The notes under the pieces were generated by a model. The model was not told where the DNA came from. It worked only from the letters and a program-made list of their open reading frames with translations, and did not search any database. A stretch of 64,000 nucleotides of DNA, taken from positions 110,321 to 174,320 of the forward strand of contig NZ_JBKBPI010000005.1 in NCBI RefSeq assembly GCF_046293215.1, written 5' to 3'. Below are positions 1 to 11,943 of this stretch, piece after piece. Position 1 is the first letter of the stretch. The number at the start of each line of letters is the position of its first letter. A program made the translations under genes and the position numbers. This DNA comes from Microcella sp046293215 (GTDB lineage Bacteria > Actinomycetota > Actinomycetes > Actinomycetales > Microbacteriaceae).

Positions 1-2
1 CG

Positions 3-674
3 TCATCGCGCGCGCCCCACGGGTGAGGGGGACGCGGCCAGAGTCTCATCGAGGTCGGCGACCGCCCGGTACTGCGCTTCGTCGCCCGAGCGGCCGAGGT
101 AGCGCACACCATCGAAGGTGGTGGCCGCCTCGGCGAGTGCGGGTGCCTGGTCGGGGAATGCCCGCCCTGCCATGACCGCGAAACCGTGCCCCGTTGTTCC
201 GGGATGCACGCTGACGATAGTGCGCTCATCGAGGGCTCGCGCGATGGCGCGGAATCGATCGGCGATGGCGGCAGCCCAGTCGCCGCGGGATGCGGCGCTG
301 GCGGCGTCGCGACGCAGTTCGCGCGCGGTGCGGCGATCGCGGGCTCCGAACAGCTCCTCCGTGAGCTCGCTGCGGCGCCGACGAGCGGGCACCCCGTACA
401 CGGCGACCGCGACGGCGATGAGGGCCGCAATGATGAGCAGGACGACCACGAGGCCCAGGCCGGGAGGGCCCGCTACGCCTCGATCGAACAGCGACAGAAA
501 CCAGTCGAGCACCCGCTGCGACAGCAGGTCGAACCAGTTGGGCAGCGCTTCGGCGTAGCGCGGGTCAGATAGCTCGTCGCTCAGCAGATCGCGCGCACCC
601 GGCGCGTCGGGCTCCAGGGGAGCGCGCACGACCGCACCACCGTCGCGCGGTGCGGTCGTCTGCGCGGCGATCAC
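3..674 (-). CDS. DUF4129 domain membrane protein
   Basis: A 223-residue protein with one clear membrane segment at about residues 72-95, followed by a basic stretch (VPARRRR) and a soluble C-terminal half that resembles DUF4129. Such proteins usually sit in actinobacterial operons with a MoxR ATPase and a DUF58 protein, which would lie to the left of this window; that context is family knowledge and is not seen here. The start lies 6 bases after the stop of the upstream membrane protein gene, so the two are almost certainly one operon. The stop codon is at bases 3-5, so the gene is complete. Molecular function is unknown. Confidence 0.8.
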   Translation of the reverse strand: MIAAQTTAPRDGGAVVRAPLEPDAPGARDLLSDELSDPRYAEALPNWFDLLSQRVLDWFLSLFDRGVAGPPGLGLVVVLLIIAALIAVAVAVYGVPARRRRSELTEELFGARDRRTARELRRDAASAASRGDWAAAIADRFRAIARALDERTIVSVHPGTTGHGFAVMAGRAFPDQAPALAEAATTFDGVRYLGRSGDEAQYRAVADLDETLAASPSPVGRAR

Positions 675-680
675 GGGGGG

Positions 681-1835
681 TCAGGCGGAACGGGCGGCGC
701 CGCCGAGGCCGCGCGTGTACGGGTCGTCGACGGTGTGGCCCACGGCGGTCTGCTCGACAGCCTGCTGGAGGTCGATGTCGAGCCCTTCTGTGCGCATCCG
801 GATGTCGGTGTAGATCAGGGCGACCGCCGACGTCGTCAAAACGGCGCCGATCGCACCCACGATGACGGTGACCGCGATGCTCAGAAGGTTCGCTCCGATG
901 AGAACGATGACGGCCGATAGCTCGTCGTTCGCCGGGTTGAACAGCGCGCCGCCGAAGGTGGCGGCGATGCTGAACGGGGCCGACACGACACTCGCGGCGA
1001 CCTGCACGATCACGGTGAACAGCAGCAGGATTCCGAGGGTGCGCCAGAACGAGCCGCGGATGAGGCGCCACGCGCGCGCGATCGCAGCGCCGAGGGTGAG
1101 GCGCTCAATCATGAGGGCCGCCGGCACGAGGGCGAGCTTGATCCACAGCCAGACGCCGAGCACCGCGAGGCCCAGACCGCCGAGAACGCCAATGGTGACG
1201 CCCACCGCGACCCCCGCCGGGCCGCCGAGGGTGACCATGAGGGCGATGAGACCGACCAGGACCGCGATCGCGACGGTCAGGGCGGTCGACAGCAACACCG
1301 TCCAGCCGATCAACGCTCCCCAACGACCCTTGCCCCGTGCGAACAGCTGCTTCAGGGTGTTCTTCTCGCCAAGAATCTGGCGCGACGCCTCGATCGTGAT
1401 GAGGCCCTGCAGCAGCGCCTGAGCAACGAGCGCGACCGCGGTGGCGACCACACCGGCGAGCAGGATGAGCCCAAAGGTTCCCGCGACGATCGCGTCGGCG
1501 TCGCTACCTCCCGCGCGTTCGAGCCGGTCGAGGCTCGCGATCGACAGCCCGAAGACCAGTCCGAAGGCGAGAATCGTGACGAGCGCGTTGAGGAGCAGCG
1601 CGGCGCCGAAGGTGGGTCGCGGGTTGCGCTTCAGCACCTGGAAGGTCGCGCCGAACAGCGTGCCGAAGTCGATGGGTCGAAGCGGAATGAGCCCGGGTTT
1701 TGGCGGGGGAGCCCAGCCCCCGGTCGCCGCGGGGCCGTACACCGGCGCGGCGGGCGGCGGTGTCGGCTGCTCACCGTCGGGCGTGCCGCCGGGTGGGGTC
1801 CAGCCGGGCGAGGTCCAAGGGGAGTCGTTGCTCAC
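681..1835 (-). CDS. Proline-rich multi-pass membrane protein
   Basis: About 384 residues from a GTG start. The first roughly 45 residues are rich in proline and glycine and probably cytoplasmic. They are followed by several long hydrophobic segments (for example around ALLLNALVTILAFGLVFGL and later AVLGVWLWIKLALVPAALMI). The pattern matches the glycerophosphoryl-diester-phosphodiesterase membrane-domain family, which lacks the catalytic domain and has no known activity. A longer reading frame exists upstream to 2180, but it runs antisense into mtrA, so the GTG at 1835 is preferred. It is divergent from mtrA and forms an operon with the DUF4129 gene. Confidence 0.75.
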   Translation of the reverse strand: MSNDSPWTSPGWTPPGGTPDGEQPTPPPAAPVYGPAATGGWAPPPKPGLIPLRPIDFGTLFGATFQVLKRNPRPTFGAALLLNALVTILAFGLVFGLSIASLDRLERAGGSDADAIVAGTFGLILLAGVVATAVALVAQALLQGLITIEASRQILGEKNTLKQLFARGKGRWGALIGWTVLLSTALTVAIAVLVGLIALMVTLGGPAGVAVGVTIGVLGGLGLAVLGVWLWIKLALVPAALMIERLTLGAAIARAWRLIRGSFWRTLGILLLFTVIVQVAASVVSAPFSIAATFGGALFNPANDELSAVIVLIGANLLSIAVTVIVGAIGAVLTTSAVALIYTDIRMRTEGLDIDLQQAVEQTAVGHTVDDPYTRGLGGAARSA

Positions 1836-1926
1836 AGGCCGTATGGTTTCACACTCGTCTAGGCTGGAGCGAACAATGATCGCATCCTCGGGCGACGGTG
1901 CCCGGGTCAGTGAGCGGAGGCTGGTA

Positions 1927-2607
1927 ATGACCGCGCGCATCCTCGTCGTCGACGACGACACGGCGCTCGCCGAGATGATCAGCATCGTTCTCACCGGGGA
2001 GGGCTTCGAGCCCCACCTCGTGCACGACGGTGCCGATGCCGTTGACGCCTTTGCCTCCGTCGCGCCCGACCTCGTGCTGCTCGACGTCATGCTTCCCGGA
2101 ATGGACGGTATCGAGGTCTGTCGACGCCTGCGCGAAACCTCGGGAACGCCGATCATCATGCTGACGGCGAAGGGTGACACGAACGACGTCGTTGAGGGTC
2201 TCGAGTCGGGTGCCGACGACTACATCGTCAAGCCTTTCAACCCGAAGGAGCTGGTGGCGCGCATCAAGACGCGCCTGCGACCTACCCCCGAGGCCGCGAT
2301 CGAGCGGTTGCAGATCGGTGACATCACGATCGACGTCACGGGCCACGAAGTGCGTCGCGGCGGCCAGGTGATCAACCTCACACCGCTCGAGTTTGACCTG
2401 CTGTTGGCGCTGGCGATGAAGCCCAACCAGGTGTTCACCCGCGAGATGCTGCTTGAGCAGGTGTGGGGCTACCAATACAAGGCCGACACTCGGCTGGTGA
2501 ACGTGCACGTGCAACGCCTGCGCGCGAAGGTCGAGACCGACCCCGACAACCCCAGCATCGTCATGACCGTGCGCGGCGTCGGCTACCGCGCGGGCGCACC
2601 GCGTTGA
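1927..2607 (+). CDS. mtrA: Response regulator MtrA
   Basis: A 226-residue OmpR-family response regulator. The receiver domain (about 1-115) has the acidic pocket VVDDD near residues 8-12, the phospho-acceptor Asp53 in LLDVML, Thr in MLTAK and Lys in VKPF. The C-terminal winged helix (about 130-226) ends in the typical RGVGYRAG. In actinobacteria MtrA, activated by MtrB, controls cell-wall hydrolases, division and osmotic response. The ATG follows a GGAGG Shine-Dalgarno at 1916-1920. A TAGGCT -10-like box lies at 1860-1865. mtrB starts 4 bases after the stop, and the order mtrA-mtrB-lpqB is the classical one. Confidence 0.97.
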   Translation: MTARILVVDDDTALAEMISIVLTGEGFEPHLVHDGADAVDAFASVAPDLVLLDVMLPGMDGIEVCRRLRETSGTPIIMLTAKGDTNDVVEGLESGADDYIVKPFNPKELVARIKTRLRPTPEAAIERLQIGDITIDVTGHEVRRGGQVINLTPLEFDLLLALAMKPNQVFTREMLLEQVWGYQYKADTRLVNVHVQRLRAKVETDPDNPSIVMTVRGVGYRAGAPR

Positions 2608-2611
2608 GGCG

Positions 2612-4219
2612 ATGACCCCGTTCAGCCTTCGCCGGCTGTTGCTGAGGCTGCTGAGGCTGTGGCGAAGCTCCCTGCAGCTGCGCACGGTGGCGATCACGGT
2701 GCTCGCCACCCTCGCCGCGGTCACGGTCATTAGCGGCTACATGGCCGTCACGATCGCCACGAACCTCTACGAGTCGCGCAAAGACCAGGTGCTGGCCGAG
2801 GCGCGTCAGGCGACCGCGAGCGCACAACTGCTGTTCGATTCCTCGGTGACGCAGACCGGCGCGATCGACGTCGAGACGGCGGCCGAGGCCGCGAGCCGCA
2901 CGATCGGCTTGTCCACGAGCACGCCCACCCAGTTCGCGCTGCTGCGCACCCCCGGCCAGTCGACGTCGCAGATCATGCAGCAGCGCCAGAGTCCCGGCTT
3001 CGACCTCGGCGTCATCTCCCCCGAACTGCAGGCCGCCGTGTCGGCCGGGGGCGACGCCGTGTACTCGCAACCGATCGGGCTCAACTCGGGGGCCACCGTG
3101 GAGCCAGCAGTGATCGTCGGCTCGACCATCGAGGTTCCCACCGCCGGGCAGTACGAGCTCTACCTGGTGTTCGGGGTCAGTGACGTTCAGCGCACCCTCG
3201 ACTTCGTTCAGCAAACGCTGCTGATCGGCTCGCTGTTGCTTGTGCTGACGATCGGGCTCGTCACCTTCGTCGTCGTGCGATTCGCGATACGTCCCGTGCG
3301 TCTTGCCGCGCAGACGGCCGAAAAACTTGCCGAGGGTCAGCTGGAAGAACGTATCCCCGAGCGCGGTCAAGACGTGGTGGCGACCCTCGCCCGCTCCTTC
3401 AACCGCATGGCCGACAGCCTGCAGCGGCAGATCACCCAGCTCGCCGACCTCTCCCGCGTGCAACAGCGCTTCGTCAGCGACGTGAGCCACGAGCTACGCA
3501 CGCCGCTCACCACCATTCGCCTTGCCGGAGACGTCATCTACGACCAGCGCGAGACGTTCGACCCGACCACGGCGCGCACGGCCGAACTCTTGCACACCCA
3601 GGTTCAACGCTTCGAGACGATGCTGGCCGACCTGCTCGAGATGAGTCGCTTCGACGCGGGAGCGGTGCAGTTGGAGACGGAACCGACCAATCTCGTGCGC
3701 CTCGTCGAGGAGTCGATCGAGAGCATCCGCCCGCTCGCCGAGCAGAAGGGTTCCGAGCTGCGCCTCGTGGCGCCGGGCGGCTACTTCGAGGCCGATGTCG
3801 ACGCGCGCCGGATTCGTCGCATCCTGCAGAACCTCCTCGGCAACGCCGTCGACCACGGGGAAGGCCGGCCAGTGGTGACCTACGTCGACTCCGACTCGCG
3901 CGCCGTCGCGATCGCCGTGCGCGACTTCGGTATTGGCATGGACGCCGACCAGCTCGAGCGCGTCTTTGACCGCTTCTGGCGGGCCGACCCCTCCCGCCAG
4001 CGCACCACCGGTGGAACGGGACTGGGGCTCGCGATCGCGACGGAGGACGCGCACCTGCACGGCGGTGTTCTCGACGTCTGGAGTGAGCCGCTTCAGGGCA
4101 GTTGCTTCCGTTTGACGCTGCCCAGACGACCCGGCGGTATCGTTCGACATTCGCCACTGGAGCTGCCGCCCAGCGATCCGGTGGATGCTGTCCTCACCGA
4201 GGGGGGGAACGATGCGTAA
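2612..4219 (+). CDS. mtrB: Sensor histidine kinase MtrB
   Basis: A 535-residue membrane kinase. Transmembrane segments lie at about 25-50 and 203-225 with an extracellular sensor between them. HAMP follows at about 226-280, the HisKA box contains SHELRTPL with phospho-His293, and the ATP-binding domain carries NLLGNAVDH (N box), DFGIGMD (G1) and GTGLGLAIA (G2). It phosphorylates MtrA. The gene begins 4 bases after mtrA and its last 8 bases overlap the start of lpqB, so all three are translated from one message. Length and motifs fit the family fully. Confidence 0.96.
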   Translation: MTPFSLRRLLLRLLRLWRSSLQLRTVAITVLATLAAVTVISGYMAVTIATNLYESRKDQVLAEARQATASAQLLFDSSVTQTGAIDVETAAEAASRTIGLSTSTPTQFALLRTPGQSTSQIMQQRQSPGFDLGVISPELQAAVSAGGDAVYSQPIGLNSGATVEPAVIVGSTIEVPTAGQYELYLVFGVSDVQRTLDFVQQTLLIGSLLLVLTIGLVTFVVVRFAIRPVRLAAQTAEKLAEGQLEERIPERGQDVVATLARSFNRMADSLQRQITQLADLSRVQQRFVSDVSHELRTPLTTIRLAGDVIYDQRETFDPTTARTAELLHTQVQRFETMLADLLEMSRFDAGAVQLETEPTNLVRLVEESIESIRPLAEQKGSELRLVAPGGYFEADVDARRIRRILQNLLGNAVDHGEGRPVVTYVDSDSRAVAIAVRDFGIGMDADQLERVFDRFWRADPSRQRTTGGTGLGLAIATEDAHLHGGVLDVWSEPLQGSCFRLTLPRRPGGIVRHSPLELPPSDPVDAVLTEGGNDA

Positions 4220-5915
4220 TCGCTGGCGCCGTCGCGCCGCCCTCGTGCTCGCGCCGCTGCTCCTCGTTGCCGGGTGCGTGAGCGTGCCGATCGCCGGTCC
4301 GGTCGAGCAGGGAGATCCGGTGATCGACGCTGTCGACACCGACTTCGAGTTTTTGCCGGCGGGCCCGACCCCGGGGGCCAGCCAGGAGGAGATTCTGCAG
4401 GGCTTCTTTGCCGCAACGACGGCGTCGCAAGAGAACTACCGCATTGCTCGCTCGTACCTCAGCGACACGATCTCCTCCGCCTGGAACCCCTACCAGTCGA
4501 CCCTCGTGCGGTCGGAGGAGGGGTCGGTCGACCGCATCGACGAGACCACGCTCGAGTACTCGGTGCAGGTGGTCGCCGAGGTCGACGCGGTCGGCCGCTA
4601 CCGGATCGCACCGGAAGCCACCCAGCAGACCCTCCCCGAGTTCCGCTTCACCCGCGAGGGGGGCGAGTGGCGAATCGCCGAGCTGGGCGACGGCATCCTG
4701 ATCTCACAACAGGCCTTCCCGAGCGCGTTTAGTCAGCACGTTCTGTACTTCTACGACCCGACGTTCACGAACCTCGTCCCCGACCTGCGGTGGTTCCCGA
4801 CGCGCTCCGGCGTGCCCACCCGGATCGTCCGGGCGCTCTTGGACGGCCCGTCCTCCTGGCTCGACCAGGGCGCGACCGTGTCGGCAATTCCGGAGGGCGT
4901 GCAGTTGGTCGCGGCACCCGTCGGCATCGTCGACGGCCAGGCGGTCGTCGACCTGAGTTCCGAGATCCTCGAACTGGGGGATGCCGAGCGGCAGCGGTTG
5001 CTCGCCCAGTTCCGTGCGAGCTTCGGTTCGCTCGGCAACGTCGCCGGCGTGCAGTTGACGGTCGACCAGACGCCCGTGTCCATCCCGACCACGACGGTGG
5101 TTCCCGAGGTAAACCCTCAGGTCGACGGTCGCCTCCTCCTGATGGGGCCAGACGGCGACCGTTTCGGCTTCTCGAGCGGCGGGGCGACGGTCGAGCCGGT
5201 GGGCCGGCTGAGCGAGCGCGCCATCGAGCTCGGCGCGCAGGCGCTCGCACTTGGCCCCACGCGCACGGTGGGCGCGATGCTCACCGAACAGGGGGCGTGG
5301 ATCGTGCGCAGCAACGACCTCGAGCCGCTCCTGCTGGACGATCGCGCCGGCCTCGTGCCACCGTCCTTTGACGGCTTCCAACTCATGTGGACGGCCACGA
5401 GCGACGCGGGGGAGGGGCTGCGCGCGATCACCACGGCGGGCGAGGTCGTGGCGGTCGACGTGGTGCTCCCCGAAGGCAGCCGCCTCGTATCGATCGATGT
5501 CTCGCGCGATGACGCGCGCATCCTGATCATGGTGCAGGGCGAGAGCGGCCCGCGGCTGGTCGTCGGCGCCATCGCGCGCGACGAAGCGACGGGCCGGCCG
5601 ATCCGCATCGGTGACCTGCTCGACATTCCGATCGAGGGCGCCGCCGGTGGAACCGCGGTCGACGCCGCCTGGGTCGATGAGGTGCGCGTCGCGTCGGTGA
5701 TCGAAACCTCGCAGGGAACGGCGGTCGACCTGCACGAGCTGGGCGGTCGCTCGCGCTCGCTTGGTCGGCCCCCAGGTGCCGTGCAGATCGTCGGCGGCAA
5801 CGGCGGAGTCACCGGGCTGCGCGTTCTCACCGACACCGGGGTCGTCGTCGAACCCCGCGGCAACGGCTGGCAGTCGACGGGCGTGCGCGCCTCCTTCCTC
5901 GGCGTCCAGCAGTAG
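4212..5915 (+). CDS. lpqB: Lipoprotein LpqB
   Basis: A 567-residue lipoprotein. The signal peptide is MRNRWRRR followed by a hydrophobic core and the lipobox LVAGC, with Cys22 as the lipidated residue. A GerMN-type domain occupies roughly residues 170-300, and the C-terminal half is the LpqB beta-propeller-like domain. In mycobacteria LpqB binds the outside of MtrB and modulates MtrA signalling. The ATG lies inside the 3' end of mtrB (8-base overlap), giving translational coupling. A start 27 bases upstream is possible but would spoil the signal peptide. Confidence 0.93.
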   Translation: MRNRWRRRAALVLAPLLLVAGCVSVPIAGPVEQGDPVIDAVDTDFEFLPAGPTPGASQEEILQGFFAATTASQENYRIARSYLSDTISSAWNPYQSTLVRSEEGSVDRIDETTLEYSVQVVAEVDAVGRYRIAPEATQQTLPEFRFTREGGEWRIAELGDGILISQQAFPSAFSQHVLYFYDPTFTNLVPDLRWFPTRSGVPTRIVRALLDGPSSWLDQGATVSAIPEGVQLVAAPVGIVDGQAVVDLSSEILELGDAERQRLLAQFRASFGSLGNVAGVQLTVDQTPVSIPTTTVVPEVNPQVDGRLLLMGPDGDRFGFSSGGATVEPVGRLSERAIELGAQALALGPTRTVGAMLTEQGAWIVRSNDLEPLLLDDRAGLVPPSFDGFQLMWTATSDAGEGLRAITTAGEVVAVDVVLPEGSRLVSIDVSRDDARILIMVQGESGPRLVVGAIARDEATGRPIRIGDLLDIPIEGAAGGTAVDAAWVDEVRVASVIETSQGTAVDLHELGGRSRSLGRPPGAVQIVGGNGGVTGLRVLTDTGVVVEPRGNGWQSTGVRASFLGVQQ

Positions 5916-5979
5916 ACACTGTCCACGGATGCCCGTGCGGGCACCCCGCGCACATCGCCTCGGCGCCACCCTCCCTGGC

Positions 5980-6747
5980 ATGGCTGATGCGCTCACACCC
6001 CGTTCCGCGCCCCGACCTTCGGCGGGCCACCTCGCGCCGCCACGACCGCTCATCGCCTCGGCGCTGCGCTCGGCGTGGGCCCTCGTTGCCCCGATCGACT
6101 GCGTCGGCTGTGACGAACCCGACGTGGTCGTGTGTGAGGGCTGCGCGCCCGAGCTCGTCCCCCGCGTGCGCACGGCGGCGCTCACCGTCGGACGCGACGA
6201 CGTACCACTCGTCGCGGCGCTCGACTACGAGGGCGTGCCGCGCCGTGCCCTGCTCGCGCTGAAAGAAGAGGGGCGCACCGAACTCGCGGCGGTGCTCGCC
6301 ACCGCGGTTGATGCGGCCGTGGTGGAGGCCTACCGACAGGCGGCCCGGTACAGCGTGAGGCGACGAGAGTCGCCGCTGCTCGTCGCGGTGCCGGGCAGCC
6401 GCGCGGGGTTCGCGCGGCGCGGCTTCCACCCGACCGACACCCTCCTGCGGCGCGCCGGGTTTCAGGCCACCCGCGCCTTGGTGCCTGCGCGGGGTCATGA
6501 GCCCGCCCAAAAGCTGCGTCGGCTCGACGAGCGCCTCACACGAGAGGGCGGGGTGGTCGCGCGCGGTGGTGAGCGCCTGCTCGGCCGGCGTGTTGTTCTG
6601 GTCGACGACGTGGTGACCTCGGGAGCCACGCTGAGGGCTTCCGCGGCGGTGCTCCGCGCGGCGGGCGCCGAGGTTGTGGCGTGTGCCGCCGTCATGGCGA
6701 CACCCCGTCGCACGGGCGCGTCCTCGATCCCCTGGGTATCCGGTTAG
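5980..6747 (+). CDS. ComF-family phosphoribosyltransferase-like protein
   Basis: About 255 residues. An N-terminal Cys cluster (CVGC ... CEGC) suggests a zinc finger. The C-terminal phosphoribosyltransferase fold has the PRPP loop VLVDDVVTSGATL. ComF proteins take part in DNA uptake in competent bacteria, but the function of actinobacterial homologues is unproven. The gene lies in the conserved place between lpqB and the hibernation factor. An in-frame ATG at 5929 is 14 bases after the lpqB stop and would add 17 residues; the ATG at 5980 was chosen because family members start shortly before the Cys cluster. Confidence 0.85.
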   Translation: MADALTPRSAPRPSAGHLAPPRPLIASALRSAWALVAPIDCVGCDEPDVVVCEGCAPELVPRVRTAALTVGRDDVPLVAALDYEGVPRRALLALKEEGRTELAAVLATAVDAAVVEAYRQAARYSVRRRESPLLVAVPGSRAGFARRGFHPTDTLLRRAGFQATRALVPARGHEPAQKLRRLDERLTREGGVVARGGERLLGRRVVLVDDVVTSGATLRASAAVLRAAGAEVVACAAVMATPRRTGASSIPWVSG

Positions 6748-6786
6748 ACGTGACAGAGCGAGTCCACAAAGGAGTCGAAAGACCTC

Positions 6787-6814
6787 TTGCGCTTCCGTCC
6801 CCACCCACTAGCGT
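6787..6814 (+). promoter_or_regulatory. Candidate promoter for the hibernation factor gene
   Basis: TTGCGC at 6787-6792 and TAGCGT at 6809-6814 are separated by 16 bases, giving a predicted start near 6821 and a leader of about 60 bases that carries the AAGGAGG ribosome site at 6869-6875. This is a match by eye to a housekeeping-sigma promoter and is not verified. Confidence 0.4.
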
Positions 6815-6880
6815 TGGGTCATGGACGGCGCGACGATCGCCTGACCCTCGGGCGACGCGCCGACGGTCAAGGAGGTCGAC

Positions 6881-7555
6881 GTGGACATCACAATCACCGG
6901 ACGCAACATTGGCATCACCGACCGGTTCCGCGACTACGCCACCGAGAAGGGCGAGAAGGTTGAGCACCTCGCCGACCGCCCCCAGGTTCTCGAGATCAAG
7001 GTGTCGCGCCACCACGAGAAGAACGGCAAGCCGGGCGATGACCGCGTCGAGATGACCTTGATCGGACCGGGACCCGTTGTGCGCGCCGAGTCGGCGGCGA
7101 GTGACAAGTACGCGGCCTTCGACCTGGCGATCGACAAGCTTATGGAACGCTTACGTCGCGCCAAAGATAAGAAGAAGGTGCACCGCGGAAAGCATCGACC
7201 GGTCTCATTGCGCGAGGCCTCCGCTGACGGCTTCAGCGTGGTTGACATCACGCCAGCGCGCCCCGAGGTGATCGAGAGTGTCTCCACCGGCTCGATCCCC
7301 GTGCAGGAGGCGGAGACGGCCGACGAGCCGGCCTACACTCCCGTCGTCGTACGCCAGAAGGTGTTCCCGGCGGCCTCCATGACGGTCGACGAGGCGCTCG
7401 ATCAACTCGAGCTGGTGGGGCACGACTTCTTCCTGTTCATCGACGCCGCCACCGACCGCGCGAGCGTGGTCTACCGACGCACCGGGTGGAACTACGGTGT
7501 CATCAGCCTCGAACACGAGGCCGATGAGACAACAGCAAAGCGGGGCCGCGGATGA
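6881..7555 (+). CDS. hpf: Long-form ribosome hibernation promoting factor
   Basis: A 224-residue protein from GTG, with a strong AAGGAGG Shine-Dalgarno ending 5 bases before it. The N-terminal ~105 residues (MDITITGRNIGIT...) are the RaiA/YfiA ribosome-binding domain. A charged linker is followed by a C-terminal dimerisation domain (VVVRQKVFPAASMTVDEA ... TGWNYGVISLE). The long form joins two 70S ribosomes into inactive 100S dimers in stationary phase or stress. It sits directly before secA, the usual actinobacterial order. Length is normal for the family. Confidence 0.95.
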   Translation: MDITITGRNIGITDRFRDYATEKGEKVEHLADRPQVLEIKVSRHHEKNGKPGDDRVEMTLIGPGPVVRAESAASDKYAAFDLAIDKLMERLRRAKDKKKVHRGKHRPVSLREASADGFSVVDITPARPEVIESVSTGSIPVQEAETADEPAYTPVVVRQKVFPAASMTVDEALDQLELVGHDFFLFIDAATDRASVVYRRTGWNYGVISLEHEADETTAKRGRG

Positions 7556-7603
7556 CCGTGGCACGCGCGCGTTCGGCTCACCTCTGAGCGCGCTTGCTAG
7601 CAT

Positions 7604-7628
7604 GGGGCCCGCCGCACCGCGCGGCGGG
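7604..7628. other. Perfect hairpin between hpf and secA
   Basis: GGCCCGCCGC at 7604-7613 and GCGGCGGGCC at 7619-7628 form a 10-bp GC stem with a 5-base loop. There is no T-run, so it may be a weak terminator of hpf or a structure in the secA leader. A TAGCAT -10-like box at 7596-7601 lies just in front of it. Confidence 0.45.
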
Positions 7629-7693
7629 CCTCGATGCGTCCCCCGCTGAACCGCGCAGTGTTTTCACGGCCCCAATGACTGGAGTAGATCGAC

Positions 7694-10510
<2,817 letters not shown>

Positions 10511-10530
10511 TCCGCGACGGGTCGTCGCGC

Positions 10531-10571
10531 GTGAACGCCCCCGGGGGAGAGGCCATCCCGGGGGCGTTCAC
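10531..10571 (+). terminator. Terminator after secA
   Basis: A perfect 15-bp inverted repeat, GTGAACGCCCCCGGG (10531-10545) and CCCGGGGGCGTTCAC (10557-10571), has an 11-base loop and is followed by ATTT. It starts 20 bases after the secA stop and lies between secA and the leftward Rv3235-like gene, so it may stop transcription from both sides. Confidence 0.8.
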
Positions 10572-10688
10572 ATTTCCGCGATGCGATGCAGCGCATCCAC
10601 GGGTCGCGGCGTTCGGCGCACCCCAGCGCCGAGGCCGCTCCGCCCGCATCCGGTGGGGAACCGGGTCAGCGGGGGCGGGTCGGGGCGG

Positions 10689-11159
10689 TCAGAGAACGTG
10701 TATGGCGCTGGCTCGCCAACGGCGGTCGAGGCCCTCGAGTCGAATGGCCACGGCCCGCGACCGGGCCCGCGAGTTCACCACGACCACGGCCTCAATCACA
10801 CCGTCGCGTGGTTCGCAGAGGCGCACCCCGCCCAGAGCGAAAGCGGGCCGCACGGCAGAAGTGCCGCGTGCCGCGCGGGCGCGGGCGCTGATGGTCTGGC
10901 GCTTCAGCAGCGTGCGGTACACATCGTCGGTGACCCAGCGCGCGATCTGTTCGAGCTCACGGGCACCCGCGAGAACCTCGATCACGCAGCGCGTGAGGTT
11001 CTCGACCAGTGGCTGTGGGTCGGGAAGGTCGGCGGTTGAGGTTGGCTGGTAGTCGAAGAACTCTTCCTGCGCGATGCGAGCACTGAGCGATCGCCCGCGC
11101 GGCATGCGCTGCCGACTCTCGTCTCGGTCGAGCAAGGCGTGTGCAGGTGCAGTGCTCAC
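10689..11159 (-). CDS. Rv3235-family protein
   Basis: About 156 residues from GTG, with an AGGAGAG ribosome site a few bases upstream. The C-terminal half (about 60-150) has the alternating helix and strand pattern of the Rv3235 family, including CVIEVLAGARELEQIARWV and DGVIEAVVVV. The first 50 residues are charged and probably disordered. In other actinobacteria this family also lies next to secA. No function is known. It is convergent with secA and divergent from the gene at 11359. Confidence 0.7.
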   Translation of the reverse strand: MSTAPAHALLDRDESRQRMPRGRSLSARIAQEEFFDYQPTSTADLPDPQPLVENLTRCVIEVLAGARELEQIARWVTDDVYRTLLKRQTISARARAARGTSAVRPAFALGGVRLCEPRDGVIEAVVVVNSRARSRAVAIRLEGLDRRWRASAIHVL

Positions 11160-11358
11160 TCGTCTCTCCTCTCCCCTAGAGGGATGGCTTGGCCGTCGTG
11201 CGGCGCCGCCGTGATCCCCACTGACCACAGACCTTCAGGTTTACCCCCTTATGGGGGTAGAACACACCTAAGCAGATGCATTCCTCATCTGTCCATTCCG
11301 ACGCGACTCTGTGGAAAACCGTGTCGGCGCTGTCCGTGGCCCTCACTACGGTGCCCGC

Positions 11359-11943
11359 ATGCGTTGGGATCACCTCTTCGATGACCTTGCCGGCCAACTC
11401 GAGCACGAGTTGACCGCCGAAGAGGCTGACCTGCAGAAGGAGGAAGAGCGGCTCCGGCTTGGCCGGCTTGGCGTGCGCGAGCGCATCGTCGCTCTTAAGC
11501 GCACGCGTGATGCCGCCCTGCGCGAGGTCGCTCTCGTGTTGCGCAACGGCGCGCGGCTACGGCTGTCGCCTTTGACCGTCGGCCGCGACTGGATGGCCGG
11601 CGACGTCGACGGCCGCGCCGACGCGCAGGCCGTCGTGCCGTTTGATGCGATCGAGTCGATGGCCCTGCGCGACGATCAGGTGGCGCCGTCGCTCGTTGCC
11701 GACGAGCCCAAGCCCGACTTGTCGAGTCGGCTCGGCCTGCCGTTCCTCTTGCGCGACCTGTGTCGGCGCCGCGTCGCCGTGCAGATCGATACCGTCGGCT
11801 CAACCGTCACGGGCACGATCGACCGCGTGGGCCGCGACCACCTCGACCTCGCTGAGCATGAACTCGACACCCCACGTCGCCGCGACGCCGTGCGGGGCAT
11901 TCGTCTCGTTCGACTCGATCAGGTGGTGGTGCTGCGTCTGTGA
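11359..11943 (+). CDS. Conserved actinobacterial protein of unknown function
   Basis: 194 residues. The N-terminal third (about 8-55) is a predicted coiled coil rich in Glu, Leu and Arg (LEHELTAEEADLQKEEERLR). The rest is predicted beta-rich, with repeated valine-containing strands such as VAVQIDTVGSTVTGTIDRV, which could form an Sm-like or SH3-like barrel; that is an inference from pattern only. No signal peptide or membrane segment is present. TACGGT sits exactly 6 bases before the ATG, so the message is probably leaderless. The 3' end overlaps the convergent BldC-like gene by 25 bases. Confidence 0.65.
   Translation: MRWDHLFDDLAGQLEHELTAEEADLQKEEERLRLGRLGVRERIVALKRTRDAALREVALVLRNGARLRLSPLTVGRDWMAGDVDGRADAQAVVPFDAIESMALRDDQVAPSLVADEPKPDLSSRLGLPFLLRDLCRRRVAVQIDTVGSTVTGTIDRVGRDHLDLAEHELDTPRRRDAVRGIRLVRLDQVVVLRL

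Noticed and set aside
1849..2730. Minus-strand frame over mtrA
   Set aside because: Opposite to a clear response regulator gene, with no motifs of its own.
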